32,641 bases of DNA from Rhizobium sp. WYCCWR10014 (lineage in GTDB: Bacteria; Pseudomonadota; Alphaproteobacteria; Rhizobiales; Rhizobiaceae), in the NCBI RefSeq assembly GCF_001657485.1, contig NZ_LXFU01000016.1, positions 1 through 32,641 of the forward strand. The letters run 5' to 3'. The notes beneath the pieces are model-generated. The model saw nothing but the letters and a program-made list of their open reading frames with translations. It did not search any database and was not told the origin of the DNA. The translations under genes and the position numbers were made by a program. This document shows positions 1 to 7,433 of the stretch, piece after piece (position 1 is the first letter of the stretch; each line of letters opens with the position of its first letter).

Positions 1-1
1 A

Positions 2-21
2 CTTCGCGAGCCACCGCGAAG
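2..21. other. Short perfect hairpin at the left edge
   Basis: CTTCGCG (2-8) is followed by a 6-nt loop and its exact complement CGCGAAG (15-21). No T-run follows. It may belong to the 3' end of a gene outside the window or to an intergenic repeat. Its role cannot be decided from this edge. Confidence 0.35.
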
Positions 22-62
22 GCGACGAGCCATCGCACATCGACAACTAAGTTAGCGCCTAT

Positions 63-143
63 GGGGCTTGACCCGAGGATCTACGGTGATCTCCACAGCA
101 CCAGCGGGCATGGATCCTCGGCTCAAGGCCGAGGATGACGGAG
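63..143. repeat. REP-like palindromic repeat pair (one full copy, one decayed copy)
   Basis: The full copy is at 111-143. It holds the stem CCTCGGC and GCCGAGG around TCAAG-type loop bases, followed by ATGACGGAG. A decayed, inverted copy lies at about 63-82 and keeps only GGCTTGACCCGAGGATC. The same family occurs at 31191-31223 and 31302-31334, where the stem bases differ in a compensatory way. Such palindromes are dispersed in rhizobial intergenic DNA. An apparent 62-codon reading frame over this stretch is a by-product of the repeats. Confidence 0.8.
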
Positions 144-228
144 ACTGAGGAAATGCCCCAGCCAAACTCGCCGTCGAAACAGCGGATAACATTACGTTTC
201 TCGTGCCTATCATAGCAGTCCATCCAAC

Positions 229-257
229 AAAAAAGGCGGCGCATCACTGCACCGCCC
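229..257 (-). terminator. Rho-independent terminator of the chemoreceptor gene
   Basis: Read on the minus strand, a GGCGG stem (252-256) and its complement (235-239) enclose a further 3-bp GCA/TGC stem after one mismatch. A run of T residues follows (A-run on the plus strand at about 229-234). It lies about 40 nt after the stop codon of the minus-strand chemoreceptor gene, the expected place for an intrinsic terminator. Confidence 0.7.
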
Positions 258-295
258 TCTTGATTTAACGTCCCTTCCCTAGGAAAGGCGGCGTC

Positions 296-2233
296 TCAGA
301 ACTCCGTCCACTCTTCCTGAACGGTGGCCGTAGCAGCTGCCTGTCTTCCGCCGAAAGCCTTGGCGACGGTGCGGGTCAAAGCGTGGGCCGGTGAGGCGAC
401 CGGGCGGGCGTTGGTGCCGGCAACGGTTGCGCGCGCCGCCGGAGCCGCCTGGCCGAGCTTAAACTGGCGCAGCAACTCGTCGAGGGCGTTTGCCTCCTGG
501 GCGAGCGCGTGGCTTGCGGCGGTCTGCTCCTCGACCATGGCGGCGTTCTGCTGGGTGCCCTGGTCCATGTTGTTGACGGCGGTGTTGATCTCCTGCAGGC
601 CGATCGACTGTTCGCGGGTGGCGGTGACGATGGCGCTGACGTGGTGGTTGATCTCCTGCACCTCAGAGACGATGACCTCCAGCGCCTTGCCGGTCTCGCC
701 GACAAGGCCGACGCCGGCAACGACCTGTTCGCCGGAGGTGGTGATCAGCGCCTTGATCTCCTTGGCCGCCTTGGCCGAGCGCTGGGCGAGCTCGCGCACT
801 TCCTGGGCGACGACCGCAAAGCCCTTGCCGGCATCGCCGGCGCGGGCGGCTTCAACGCCGGCGTTCAGAGCCAAAAGGTTGGTCTGGAAGGCGATGTCGT
901 CGATGACGCCGATGATGTTGGAGATTTCGCCCGAGGACTTCTCGATCTGCTGCATGGCGGAGACGGCCTTGCGGACGACTTCGCCTGACTTTTCGGCGCC
1001 GAGGCGGGCGCGCTCGACGAGATTGCCGACATCCTCGGCGCGCTTGGCGCTGTCGCGGACGGTCGTCGTTACTTCCTCCAGCGCTGCTGCGGTCTGTTCG
1101 ACGGCGGCAGCCTGCTGCTCGGTGCGGTGGGCAAGATCGTCGGCGGCCGAGCGGATTTCGCCGGCGCCGGCATTGATCGCCGAAGCATTGCGGCCGACCG
1201 ATTGGAGCGCCGCCTGCAGCTTTTCGGCGGCATGGTTGAAGTCATTGCGCAGGCTGTCATATTGCGGGGCGAACGGCGTCTGGATACGACCGGCCATATC
1301 GCCATTGGCAAGCTCGGCAAGGCCGCCCGCCAAAGCATCGACGGCATGGCGGATCTCGCCTTCCTCGCGCGCCTTCTGCTCGTCGCCTGCCCGGCGCTGG
1401 CGCTCGGCGTCGTCGCGCATGCGGTCGGTCTCGCCGGCAAGGCGCAGCTTCTCGATCGCCGCCTGCTTGAAGACCAAAACGGATTGAGCCATGCGGCCGA
1501 TTTCGTCGCCGCGCTCGACAGCCGGAACCTCGATATCGTTCTGACCGCCGGCGAGGCGGTCCATGGCGCTCGTCATGCCGACGACCGGGCGGACGATGAT
1601 GCGCGACATCAGCCAGGCAAGCATGGCGGCGGCAAGCGAGGCGACGATGCCGCCGGCAAGCAGCGTCATCTTCAGATCGCTGTTGGCATCGGCCCGGATG
1701 GCGGCCAGCGCATTCGACTTTTCTCGCGCCGTGGCCTTGATCTTGGCCGAGGCCTGGCGGAAGCCGTCGAGCTGGCCCTTGGTGGCGTTGACGCCGATCT
1801 TGACGACCTCTTCGATCGGCATGTCGGTTTCCTTGCGCGCCTTGGTCTGCGGCTCGGCAAGTTCATGGAAATAGAGATCGGCAGCCTTCTGCATGCCGTC
1901 GATCATCTCGACCAGCTGCGGCTCGCCCGTCGCCGTCTGCTTGGCGGCGGCAATCGCCTTCAGCATGCGCTCGCGATTGGCGAAGACATCGCCATAGGTG
2001 CTGTCGCTGCGGAAGAGGATGAAGCCGCGCAGGTTGACGGCCTGCTCGAGCATCGCCTGCAGCGCATCGTCGATCTGGTTGACGAGCAGCTCGGACTTTT
2101 CCTGCTCGGCAGACGCGGCCGCGGACGCCGTCGCCTTGGAATAGACGAAAGCGGAAACGGCGACGAAAATGAGAATGAGGGCTGCGAACGTGGCCGCAAG
2201 CTTACCGTTCAAGGATATGTTTTTGGCGGACAT
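296..2233 (-). CDS. Methyl-accepting chemotaxis protein with two HAMP domains and a CheR-tether tail
   Basis: This is an inner-membrane chemoreceptor of 645 aa that would signal to CheA/CheW. A short N-terminal tail leads to TM1 (about 12-32), a mainly helical periplasmic sensor region (33-187), TM2 (about 188-210), a HAMP domain (211-263), a second HAMP-like segment (about 298-345), and the long cytoplasmic signalling coiled coil. The conserved hairpin tip [20 protein letters not shown] lies at about 444-463. The last five residues, EWTEF, fit the aromatic-x-x-aromatic pentapeptide that tethers CheR/CheB in other receptors. The ATG at 2233 is preceded by AGGAGA with about 8 nt spacing. A good terminator follows the gene. 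The ligand cannot be predicted. A second receptor, also on the minus strand, enters at the right edge of the window. Confidence 0.93.
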   Translation of the reverse strand: MSAKNISLNGKLAATFAALILIFVAVSAFVYSKATASAAASAEQEKSELLVNQIDDALQAMLEQAVNLRGFILFRSDSTYGDVFANRERMLKAIAAAKQTATGEPQLVEMIDGMQKAADLYFHELAEPQTKARKETDMPIEEVVKIGVNATKGQLDGFRQASAKIKATAREKSNALAAIRADANSDLKMTLLAGGIVASLAAAMLAWLMSRIIVRPVVGMTSAMDRLAGGQNDIEVPAVERGDEIGRMAQSVLVFKQAAIEKLRLAGETDRMRDDAERQRRAGDEQKAREEGEIRHAVDALAGGLAELANGDMAGRIQTPFAPQYDSLRNDFNHAAEKLQAALQSVGRNASAINAGAGEIRSAADDLAHRTEQQAAAVEQTAAALEEVTTTVRDSAKRAEDVGNLVERARLGAEKSGEVVRKAVSAMQQIEKSSGEISNIIGVIDDIAFQTNLLALNAGVEAARAGDAGKGFAVVAQEVRELAQRSAKAAKEIKALITTSGEQVVAGVGLVGETGKALEVIVSEVQEINHHVSAIVTATREQSIGLQEINTAVNNMDQGTQQNAAMVEEQTAASHALAQEANALDELLRQFKLGQAAPAARATVAGTNARPVASPAHALTRTVAKAFGGRQAAATATVQEEWTEF

Positions 2234-2401
2234 CGGTGATTTCTCCTGACGACAGTCGACGCGGCGAGGCAGGTCGCACGAGACGCAACCGCCGGGATGT
2301 TTGAAGCTGAGAACATGATCGGCGTGGAAACGCTTGCGCCGTCATGGCGCCGAGCGGCTTGGATGAACCGCTACAATCACGCCGAACCTATCCGGCCAGG
2401 C

Positions 2402-2421
2402 TTTAAATTTGTTTAAATTTG
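2402..2421. promoter_or_regulatory. Perfect tandem 10-bp AT-rich repeat upstream of the chemoreceptor gene
   Basis: TTTAAATTTG occurs twice back to back (2402-2411 and 2412-2421), about 170 nt upstream of the chemoreceptor start and 30 nt past the stop of the DUF4424-type gene. Each unit contains the self-complementary core AAATTT. The 10-bp period equals one helical turn. It could be an UP element or the site of an AT-preferring regulator. The function is inferred only. Confidence 0.35.
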
Positions 2422-2450
2422 TGCGGCGCAACAGCGGCCAAGCCTGAGGA

Positions 2451-3449
2451 TTATTGTGCCGTTTCTGGAGGATTGAGGATCAGGATGTCGAAATCCTTCG
2501 CGGGATCGAAATCCTCTGATGTCATCCGGAAGGTCGTCGGACCGATCTTCTGAACATTGCTGCCGCAGAAGCTGATGAGGCTGCCGGGCTTGCCCTTGTC
2601 GATCGTCAGCTGGAAGCGCTTGATTGGTCCCGCCCAGTTGGCGCCGGTCGACAGCACATAGGAGATCCAGCTTTCAGTATAGTTGGCGCCTCCCGCCTCG
2701 GCTTCCCGCGCACGCTGCTGGGCAACCCTGACGAAATCTCCGTCGAGGCAGTATTTGCGGGAATATTCCTCGAAGCGCTCACCCTTCGGCTCGCCACCTT
2801 CGAGAAAGCTGATGGCGACGGTGCCGCCGACGGCCGGCTTGTAGCGATGCTCGACGCTGACCTTTTTCTTTGCCGGAAAGGTGGTGCGCCACCAATAGGT
2901 CGAGCGCAGCGTCCAGAGTGGCACGAGATCGACCCCGGCGGCATCGCCTGCGCCCATGGGATAGACGAGGCCGCGGGAGATCCAGTCCTTGCGGACGGTT
3001 TCTGGAAGCTTAGCGAGCGCCTCGGTCGTCTTCTGGCTATAGGGCAGGACGGGAATGCCGTATTTGGCGAACTCCTCGGTCACGTCGATGCCCAGCGAAA
3101 CGACGCGCTGCTGCAGTTTGGCGGTGATCGGCCTGCCATCCTGCACGGTGGAAAAATGCAGGAAATTATCGCTGTCATAATCGGAGATGGCGGAATTGTT
3201 GTCGACCTGGCCAGTAATGTCAGGCATCGGAAAGGCGACCAGGCTTTCCACATCCTTGTCGGAGCTATTCTCGAAGATATAGTCGACACGCACTTCCGAA
3301 GCGGAGATGAAGAGATCCTCTTGCGCCATGCTGACGTCGTCGGATTGGGCAAAGATCAGCCCGCCGGTCTTGACCTCGGCCATCGTGTCGTTCGCGAGCG
3401 CGGGCGATGCGATGACTGCCGCGACAAACAGAGTGAAGAGCTTCAGCAT
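2451..3449 (-). CDS. Secreted DUF4424-type protein of unknown function
   Basis: This protein of 332 aa is predicted to be exported. The N-terminus MLKLFTLFVAAVIASPALA is a clean Sec signal peptide, with likely cleavage after ALA and mature start NDTMAEV. The segments GGLIFAQSDDVSMAQEDLFI and DKDVESLVAFPMPD match what I know of the DUF4424 family. No catalytic motif is visible; a few cysteines (YCLDGD, ISFCGSN) could form a disulfide. The reading frame is open 41 codons further upstream, but the signal peptide and a GGGGGTG ribosome-binding site place the start at 3449. It is divergent from tlyA (132 nt apart). Family membership is recalled, not searched; the function is unknown. Confidence 0.8.
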   Translation of the reverse strand: MLKLFTLFVAAVIASPALANDTMAEVKTGGLIFAQSDDVSMAQEDLFISASEVRVDYIFENSSDKDVESLVAFPMPDITGQVDNNSAISDYDSDNFLHFSTVQDGRPITAKLQQRVVSLGIDVTEEFAKYGIPVLPYSQKTTEALAKLPETVRKDWISRGLVYPMGAGDAAGVDLVPLWTLRSTYWWRTTFPAKKKVSVEHRYKPAVGGTVAISFLEGGEPKGERFEEYSRKYCLDGDFVRVAQQRAREAEAGGANYTESWISYVLSTGANWAGPIKRFQLTIDKGKPGSLISFCGSNVQKIGPTTFRMTSEDFDPAKDFDILILNPPETAQ

Positions 3450-3581
3450 GGAACACCCCCGTGTCTGCGGCCCGCCCCGCGATCGCCGCGGCAGGATTAT
3501 CGCCGAAAGCTTTCGAGGGTCAATGACGGTCTTGGGAACAAAATGCTTGCAACCGGCGGCTTTGCCGGTCATGCACAGCCG

Positions 3582-4328
3582 ATGTCAGATCAAAACACCC
3601 AACGCCTCGACCAGCTTCTCGTCTCTCTCGGCCTCTTTGCCAGCCGTTCACGCGCCCGCGACGCCGTCCAGCGCGGCACCGTCAGGATCGGCGGCCAGGT
3701 GGTCACGAAAGCCGGCGCGCTGTTTAGCGCGGACGCGGCAATCGAGATCGACGATCCGGCGCAGGACTATGTCTCGCGCGCCGCGCTGAAGCTTGCCGCA
3801 GCACTCGACCATTTCCGGCTCGATCCTGCCGGCCATCACTGTCTCGATGTCGGGGCCTCCACCGGCGGCTTCACGGAGGTGCTGCTGCTGCGCGGCGCCG
3901 CGCATGTCACCGCGATCGATGTCGGCCATGGGCAGATGCATCCGCGCATATCAGGCGATCCGCGGGTGACGAGCAGGGAGGGCCTCAACGCCCGCAACCT
4001 GACGGCAGAGCATATCGACCATCCCGCCACCTTCATCGTTTCCGACGTCTCCTTCATCACGCTGAAGCTGGCGCTCGCGCCGGCTCTTGAGATCGCCGAA
4101 CCGGGCGCTGTCGCCGTGCTGCTGGTCAAGCCGCAGTTCGAGGCCGGGCGCGAGGCGATCGGCAAGGGCGGGATGCTGAAGGACCCCTCGTCTGCTCCCG
4201 CCGTCGCTGCGGAACTGGAGCGCTGGTTCGTCGAGGACATGGGCTGGAAAAGCCTCGGCCTCATCCCCTCCCCGATTTCCGGCGGCGACGGCAATCAGGA
4301 ATTCCTTCTGGCAGGATTGAAACCGTGA
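3582..4328 (+). CDS. tlyA: TlyA-family rRNA methyltransferase
   Basis: This 248-aa protein is predicted to 2'-O-methylate ribosomal RNA. An S4 RNA-binding domain covers about residues 7-65 (QRLDQLLVSLGLFASRSRAR onward). An FtsJ-like Rossmann methyltransferase follows. Its SAM motif is LDVGASTGGFTEVLL. The catalytic-type residues of the family appear as K in RAALKLA, D in VSDVSF and K in LVKPQFE. The frame is open far upstream, but the family alignment begins at the MSDQNTQRLDQLL start at 3582; an in-frame ATG at 3543 is the alternative. The gene overlaps the following methyltransferase by 4 nt, so the two are probably translationally coupled. The old name haemolysin A is a historical annotation. 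Confidence 0.9.
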   Translation: MSDQNTQRLDQLLVSLGLFASRSRARDAVQRGTVRIGGQVVTKAGALFSADAAIEIDDPAQDYVSRAALKLAAALDHFRLDPAGHHCLDVGASTGGFTEVLLLRGAAHVTAIDVGHGQMHPRISGDPRVTSREGLNARNLTAEHIDHPATFIVSDVSFITLKLALAPALEIAEPGAVAVLLVKPQFEAGREAIGKGGMLKDPSSAPAVAAELERWFVEDMGWKSLGLIPSPISGGDGNQEFLLAGLKP

Positions 4329-5575
4329 GTACCGAAACCGTCACGATCGAGAAGCTCGGCGCCCAAGGCGACGGCATCGCCAGCAGCGCCGGCGGGCCTG
4401 TCTATGTGCCCTTTTCGCTGCCTGGGGAAAAGGTGGCGATTGCCAGGGTCAAGAGCCAGGGCACGATCATGTCGATCACGACGCCCTCGCCCGACCGGCA
4501 GGAGCCACCCTGCCGGCATTTCGGCCCGGATGGCGTCAACGGCACCTGCGGCGGCTGCACGCTGCAGCATATGGCAGATGCGCCCTACCGCGCCTTCAAG
4601 CGCCAGTTGGTCATCGATGCGCTGCGGTCGAAAGGGCTGACACCCGAGGTCGGCGAGATCGTTCCGGCCCGGCCGGGCGAGCGGCGGCGCGTGGTGTTTG
4701 CGGCGCGCAAGACCGAGAAGGACATGCTTGTTGGATTCAACCAGGCCGAAAGCCACCATATCGTCGCCATCGAGGAATGTCCGATCTCGTCGGCAGGGAT
4801 TATCGCCCGGCTGCCGGCGATCAGGGCGATTGCTGCATCGCTCGCGACCAGTGCCGAACCCTTCCGCGTCGCGGTGCTCGAAACGCTTTCCGGCCTCGAC
4901 ATCTCCGTCGACGATGTGAAGAAACTCTCCGACCCGCAGCGACGCAAGGCAATCGAGACCGCGCTTGGCCTGCGCGGCATCGCCCGTGTGTCGCTGAACG
5001 GCGAAATCCTCGTCGAGCCGTCGAAGCCGATGGTCGAATTCGGCGGCGTCCAGGTTTCGCCGCCGCCGGGCGGTTTCACCCAGGCGACGAAGCCTGCGGA
5101 AGAGGCGATGGCGGAGCTGGTCATTGCCCATGCCGGCAAGGCAAAGCGGATCGCCGATCTCTTTGCCGGCTCCGGCACGTTTTCACTGCGGCTGGCGCGG
5201 ATCGGCCGCGTGCACGCCGTCGAAGCCGAGGCAAAGGCGCTCGCAGCACTCGATCATGCCGCCCGCAACACGCAGGGGCTGAAACCGGTCAGCGTCGAAA
5301 AGCGCGATCTCTTTCGCCGTCCTTTGATGACGCAGGAGTTCAAGCCCTATGACGCCGTCGTCTTCGATCCGCCGCGCGCCGGTGCCGAGTTCCAGTGCCA
5401 GGAGCTTGCCCGTTCGGCGGTGAAGAAGATCGTGGCTGTCAGCTGCAATCCGCTGACACTGGCGCGGGATCTGGCGATCCTCGTCGAGGGCGGCTACCGG
5501 ATCACCGGGGTGACACCGATCGACCAGTTCCTCTGGACCTCGCATGTCGAGGTGGTGGCGACGCTGGAGAAATAG
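4325..5575 (+). CDS. TrmA/RumA-family RNA 5-methyluridine methyltransferase
   Basis: This 416-aa class I SAM methyltransferase is predicted to methylate C5 of a uridine in tRNA or 23S rRNA. The N-terminus is a TRAM-like RNA-binding segment (about 1-55). It is followed by cysteines that fit an iron-sulfur cluster (CRHFG, CGGC, later EECPI). The SAM motif is LFAGSGTFSL, then DPPRAG. The catalytic SCNP cysteine and the C-terminal HVEVVATLEK glutamate are present, so the active site looks complete. The start is GTG at 4325, overlapping the tlyA stop as GTGA. It ends just before the metallo-hydrolase gene. The exact target base cannot be told from sequence, so no symbol is given. Confidence 0.9.
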   Translation: MSTETVTIEKLGAQGDGIASSAGGPVYVPFSLPGEKVAIARVKSQGTIMSITTPSPDRQEPPCRHFGPDGVNGTCGGCTLQHMADAPYRAFKRQLVIDALRSKGLTPEVGEIVPARPGERRRVVFAARKTEKDMLVGFNQAESHHIVAIEECPISSAGIIARLPAIRAIAASLATSAEPFRVAVLETLSGLDISVDDVKKLSDPQRRKAIETALGLRGIARVSLNGEILVEPSKPMVEFGGVQVSPPPGGFTQATKPAEEAMAELVIAHAGKAKRIADLFAGSGTFSLRLARIGRVHAVEAEAKALAALDHAARNTQGLKPVSVEKRDLFRRPLMTQEFKPYDAVVFDPPRAGAEFQCQELARSAVKKIVAVSCNPLTLARDLAILVEGGYRITGVTPIDQFLWTSHVEVVATLEK

Positions 5576-5577
5576 GC

Positions 5578-6588
5578 GTGCCTGTCGGAAAGACCAAACG
5601 ACGCAACCCCTACTATAACGGCCCAGTGTCCGATCACTTCGACGGCACATATTTCTTCAATCCCGAAGGCATTGAGCCCCTTGGCTTCCGCGATCTGCTG
5701 CGGTGGCAATTCGGCGGTGGCCGTGAGCGCTGGCCGCAGTCGGTCCCAAGTCCATACCCGGCGGCCAAGCCGGACCCATACGTCGACGGCGAGGATCTGA
5801 GGGTGACCATGGTCGGTCATGCAACGATGCTCGTGCAGGTCGCTGGGCTCAACATCCTCACCGACCCGGTGTGGTCAGAGCGCGCGAGTCCCCTCGCTTT
5901 TGCCGGACCCAGGCGCGTCGTCCCACCGGGCATCGCGTTCGATGATTTGCCGCCGATTGATCTCGTGCTGGTGTCGCACAATCATTATGATCATCTCGAT
6001 ATCGCAACGCTCCGGCGGTTGGGTGCGAAGCATCGGCTACGCGTGGTGACGCCACTCGGCAATGACACGATCATACGCCGTGCCGTGCCCGATATGCAGA
6101 CGACATCGATGGACTGGGGCGAGCGCATTTCGCACGCCGGAATAAGCATTGATGCGGAACCTGCACACCATTGGTCCGCGCGCGGAACCGCCGATCGCCG
6201 GATGGCACTCTGGGCCTCGTTCGTTTTGTCGACTCCAGCCGGAAAAATTTATCACGTCGGAGATACGGGCTTTCACGACGGCATCAATTACAAAGCGGCA
6301 CAGCAGAAGCATGGCGGCTTTCGCTTGGCCATTCTACCCTTCGGCGCATATGAGCCGCGCTGGTTCATGAAAGGGCAGCACCAGAATCCGCAGGAGGCGG
6401 TGATCGGGATGAAGTTGGCAAATGCGGCCTATGTAGCCGGGCATCACTTCGCCACGTTCCAACTGACAAATGAAGCGGTCGACGCGCCGGCAAGAGCGTT
6501 GCAAGACGCCATGAGCGAGCATGGTATTCCCCCGGAACGGTTCCGGCCGCTCAGGGCCGGCGAGGTATTCGATGTGCCGGCGGTCTAA
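5578..6588 (+). CDS. Metallo-beta-lactamase-fold hydrolase, RomA/NAPE-PLD-like
   Basis: This 336-aa MBL-fold protein carries the metal-binding motif SHNHYDHLD, then histidines in EPAHHWSARG, aspartate in HVGDTGFHDG and histidine in VAGHHFATF. Together they complete a two-metal site. The segment VGHATMLVQVAGLNILTDP is typical of the RomA/UlaG/NAPE-PLD branch, which acts on phosphodiesters or lactones; the substrate here is unknown. I chose the GTG at 5578 because GGAG at 5566-5569 sits 8 nt upstream and the protein then begins MPVGKTKRRNPYYNGP. It begins 2 nt after the stop of the RNA methyltransferase and is probably cotranscribed. By eye its codon use is less GC-extreme than that of its operon partners, a hint of later recruitment. 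Nothing notable was seen in 6589-6668. Confidence 0.85.
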   Translation: MPVGKTKRRNPYYNGPVSDHFDGTYFFNPEGIEPLGFRDLLRWQFGGGRERWPQSVPSPYPAAKPDPYVDGEDLRVTMVGHATMLVQVAGLNILTDPVWSERASPLAFAGPRRVVPPGIAFDDLPPIDLVLVSHNHYDHLDIATLRRLGAKHRLRVVTPLGNDTIIRRAVPDMQTTSMDWGERISHAGISIDAEPAHHWSARGTADRRMALWASFVLSTPAGKIYHVGDTGFHDGINYKAAQQKHGGFRLAILPFGAYEPRWFMKGQHQNPQEAVIGMKLANAAYVAGHHFATFQLTNEAVDAPARALQDAMSEHGIPPERFRPLRAGEVFDVPAV

Positions 6589-6668
6589 TCGCTATCCGCT
6601 TGCTCCCGGACTGGTGTTGGTATCGGCCTGCTTGCCATAGATACTTCGGAAACGCCCGAGATCGCCGC

Positions 6669-7424
6669 TCAGCGGCGCATGAAGGCTTCGAAGGCCGCCC
6701 GAGCCTCGGCGCTTTTCAGCCGCGCGGAGAAATAGCGGGCCTCCTCGTCGATGCGGGCGATGATCTCACCGCGGTCGCCGCGAATGAGATCGCGGGCGAT
6801 GCGCAATGCCTCCGGCGGCTTGGCGGCGAGCTTTGCGGCGAGGCCAAGCGTCAGTGAATCGACCTCGCCTGGCTCGACGACCTTCCAGACCAGGCCCGCT
6901 TCCTTCGCTTCCTCGGCCGAGAATGCTTCGCCGGCGGCCAGCATGGCGAAGGCGCGCTGATGTCCCATCAGCCGCGGCGCGACGAGGCTGGAACCGGCCT
7001 CAGGCACCAGCGCCAGATCGACGAAGGGTGTGCGGAACTGGCTGCGACTGGAGGCGATGGTCAGATCGCAATGGAGATGGATGGTCGTGCCGATGCCGAC
7101 CGCCAGACCGTCGACGCCTGACACAACGGGTTTTTCGGCATTCACCAGCGCATAGAGGAAATCGAGGATCTCCTGCTCCAGGCCGCGGCCGCCCATTGCG
7201 GCAGCCAGAAAATCGTTCAGGTCGTTGCCGGCCGAGAAGCAGCCCTCGGTGCCGAGGAAAGCGGTGGCGCGGATGTCGGGGCTGGTGTTGGCCGCATTCA
7301 GCGCATCGGCCATGGTGCGATACATGGCGCGGGTGATGGCGTTCTTCTTTTCCGGCCGGTTGAAGCGAATGGACTGGACGCCGGGATGGGCGGAAGGCTG
7401 CTCGACGATGATGTAATCGGTCAT
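6669..7424 (-). CDS. Crotonase-family enoyl-CoA isomerase/hydratase
   Basis: This 251-aa crotonase-fold enzyme acts on acyl-CoA thioesters. The oxyanion-hole segments are CFSAGNDLNDF and VSGVDGLAVGIG. The two glutamates used by classical enoyl-CoA hydratase are not at their usual places: the equivalents appear to be T in GIGTTIHLHCD and F in FRTPFVDLALVPEAGSS. The glutamate in VPEAGSS is where delta3,delta2-enoyl-CoA isomerases (ECI2/PECI type) keep theirs, so isomerase is the better guess. Its GAGGAG ribosome-binding site overlaps the stop codon of the upstream acyl-CoA dehydrogenase gene (9-nt gap), so the two form an operon. Databases would probably label it enoyl-CoA hydratase. Confidence 0.88.
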   Translation of the reverse strand: MTDYIIVEQPSAHPGVQSIRFNRPEKKNAITRAMYRTMADALNAANTSPDIRATAFLGTEGCFSAGNDLNDFLAAAMGGRGLEQEILDFLYALVNAEKPVVSGVDGLAVGIGTTIHLHCDLTIASSRSQFRTPFVDLALVPEAGSSLVAPRLMGHQRAFAMLAAGEAFSAEEAKEAGLVWKVVEPGEVDSLTLGLAAKLAAKPPEALRIARDLIRGDRGEIIARIDEEARYFSARLKSAEARAAFEAFMRR

Positions 7425-7433
7425 AAGGTCTCC

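Noticed and set aside
59..247. Small minus-strand frame of 62 codons next to the chemoreceptor gene
   Set aside because: It is composed of the palindromic repeats and overlaps the terminator. It has no ribosome-binding site.
1127..2239. 370-codon open frame antisense to the chemoreceptor
   Set aside because: The opposite strand encodes a complete receptor with TM, HAMP and signalling motifs. The antisense frame is a GC-bias shadow.
4295..5178. Minus-strand frames over the RNA methyltransferase gene
   Set aside because: The plus strand has an intact methyltransferase with catalytic cysteine and SAM motif; the minus frames are shadows.
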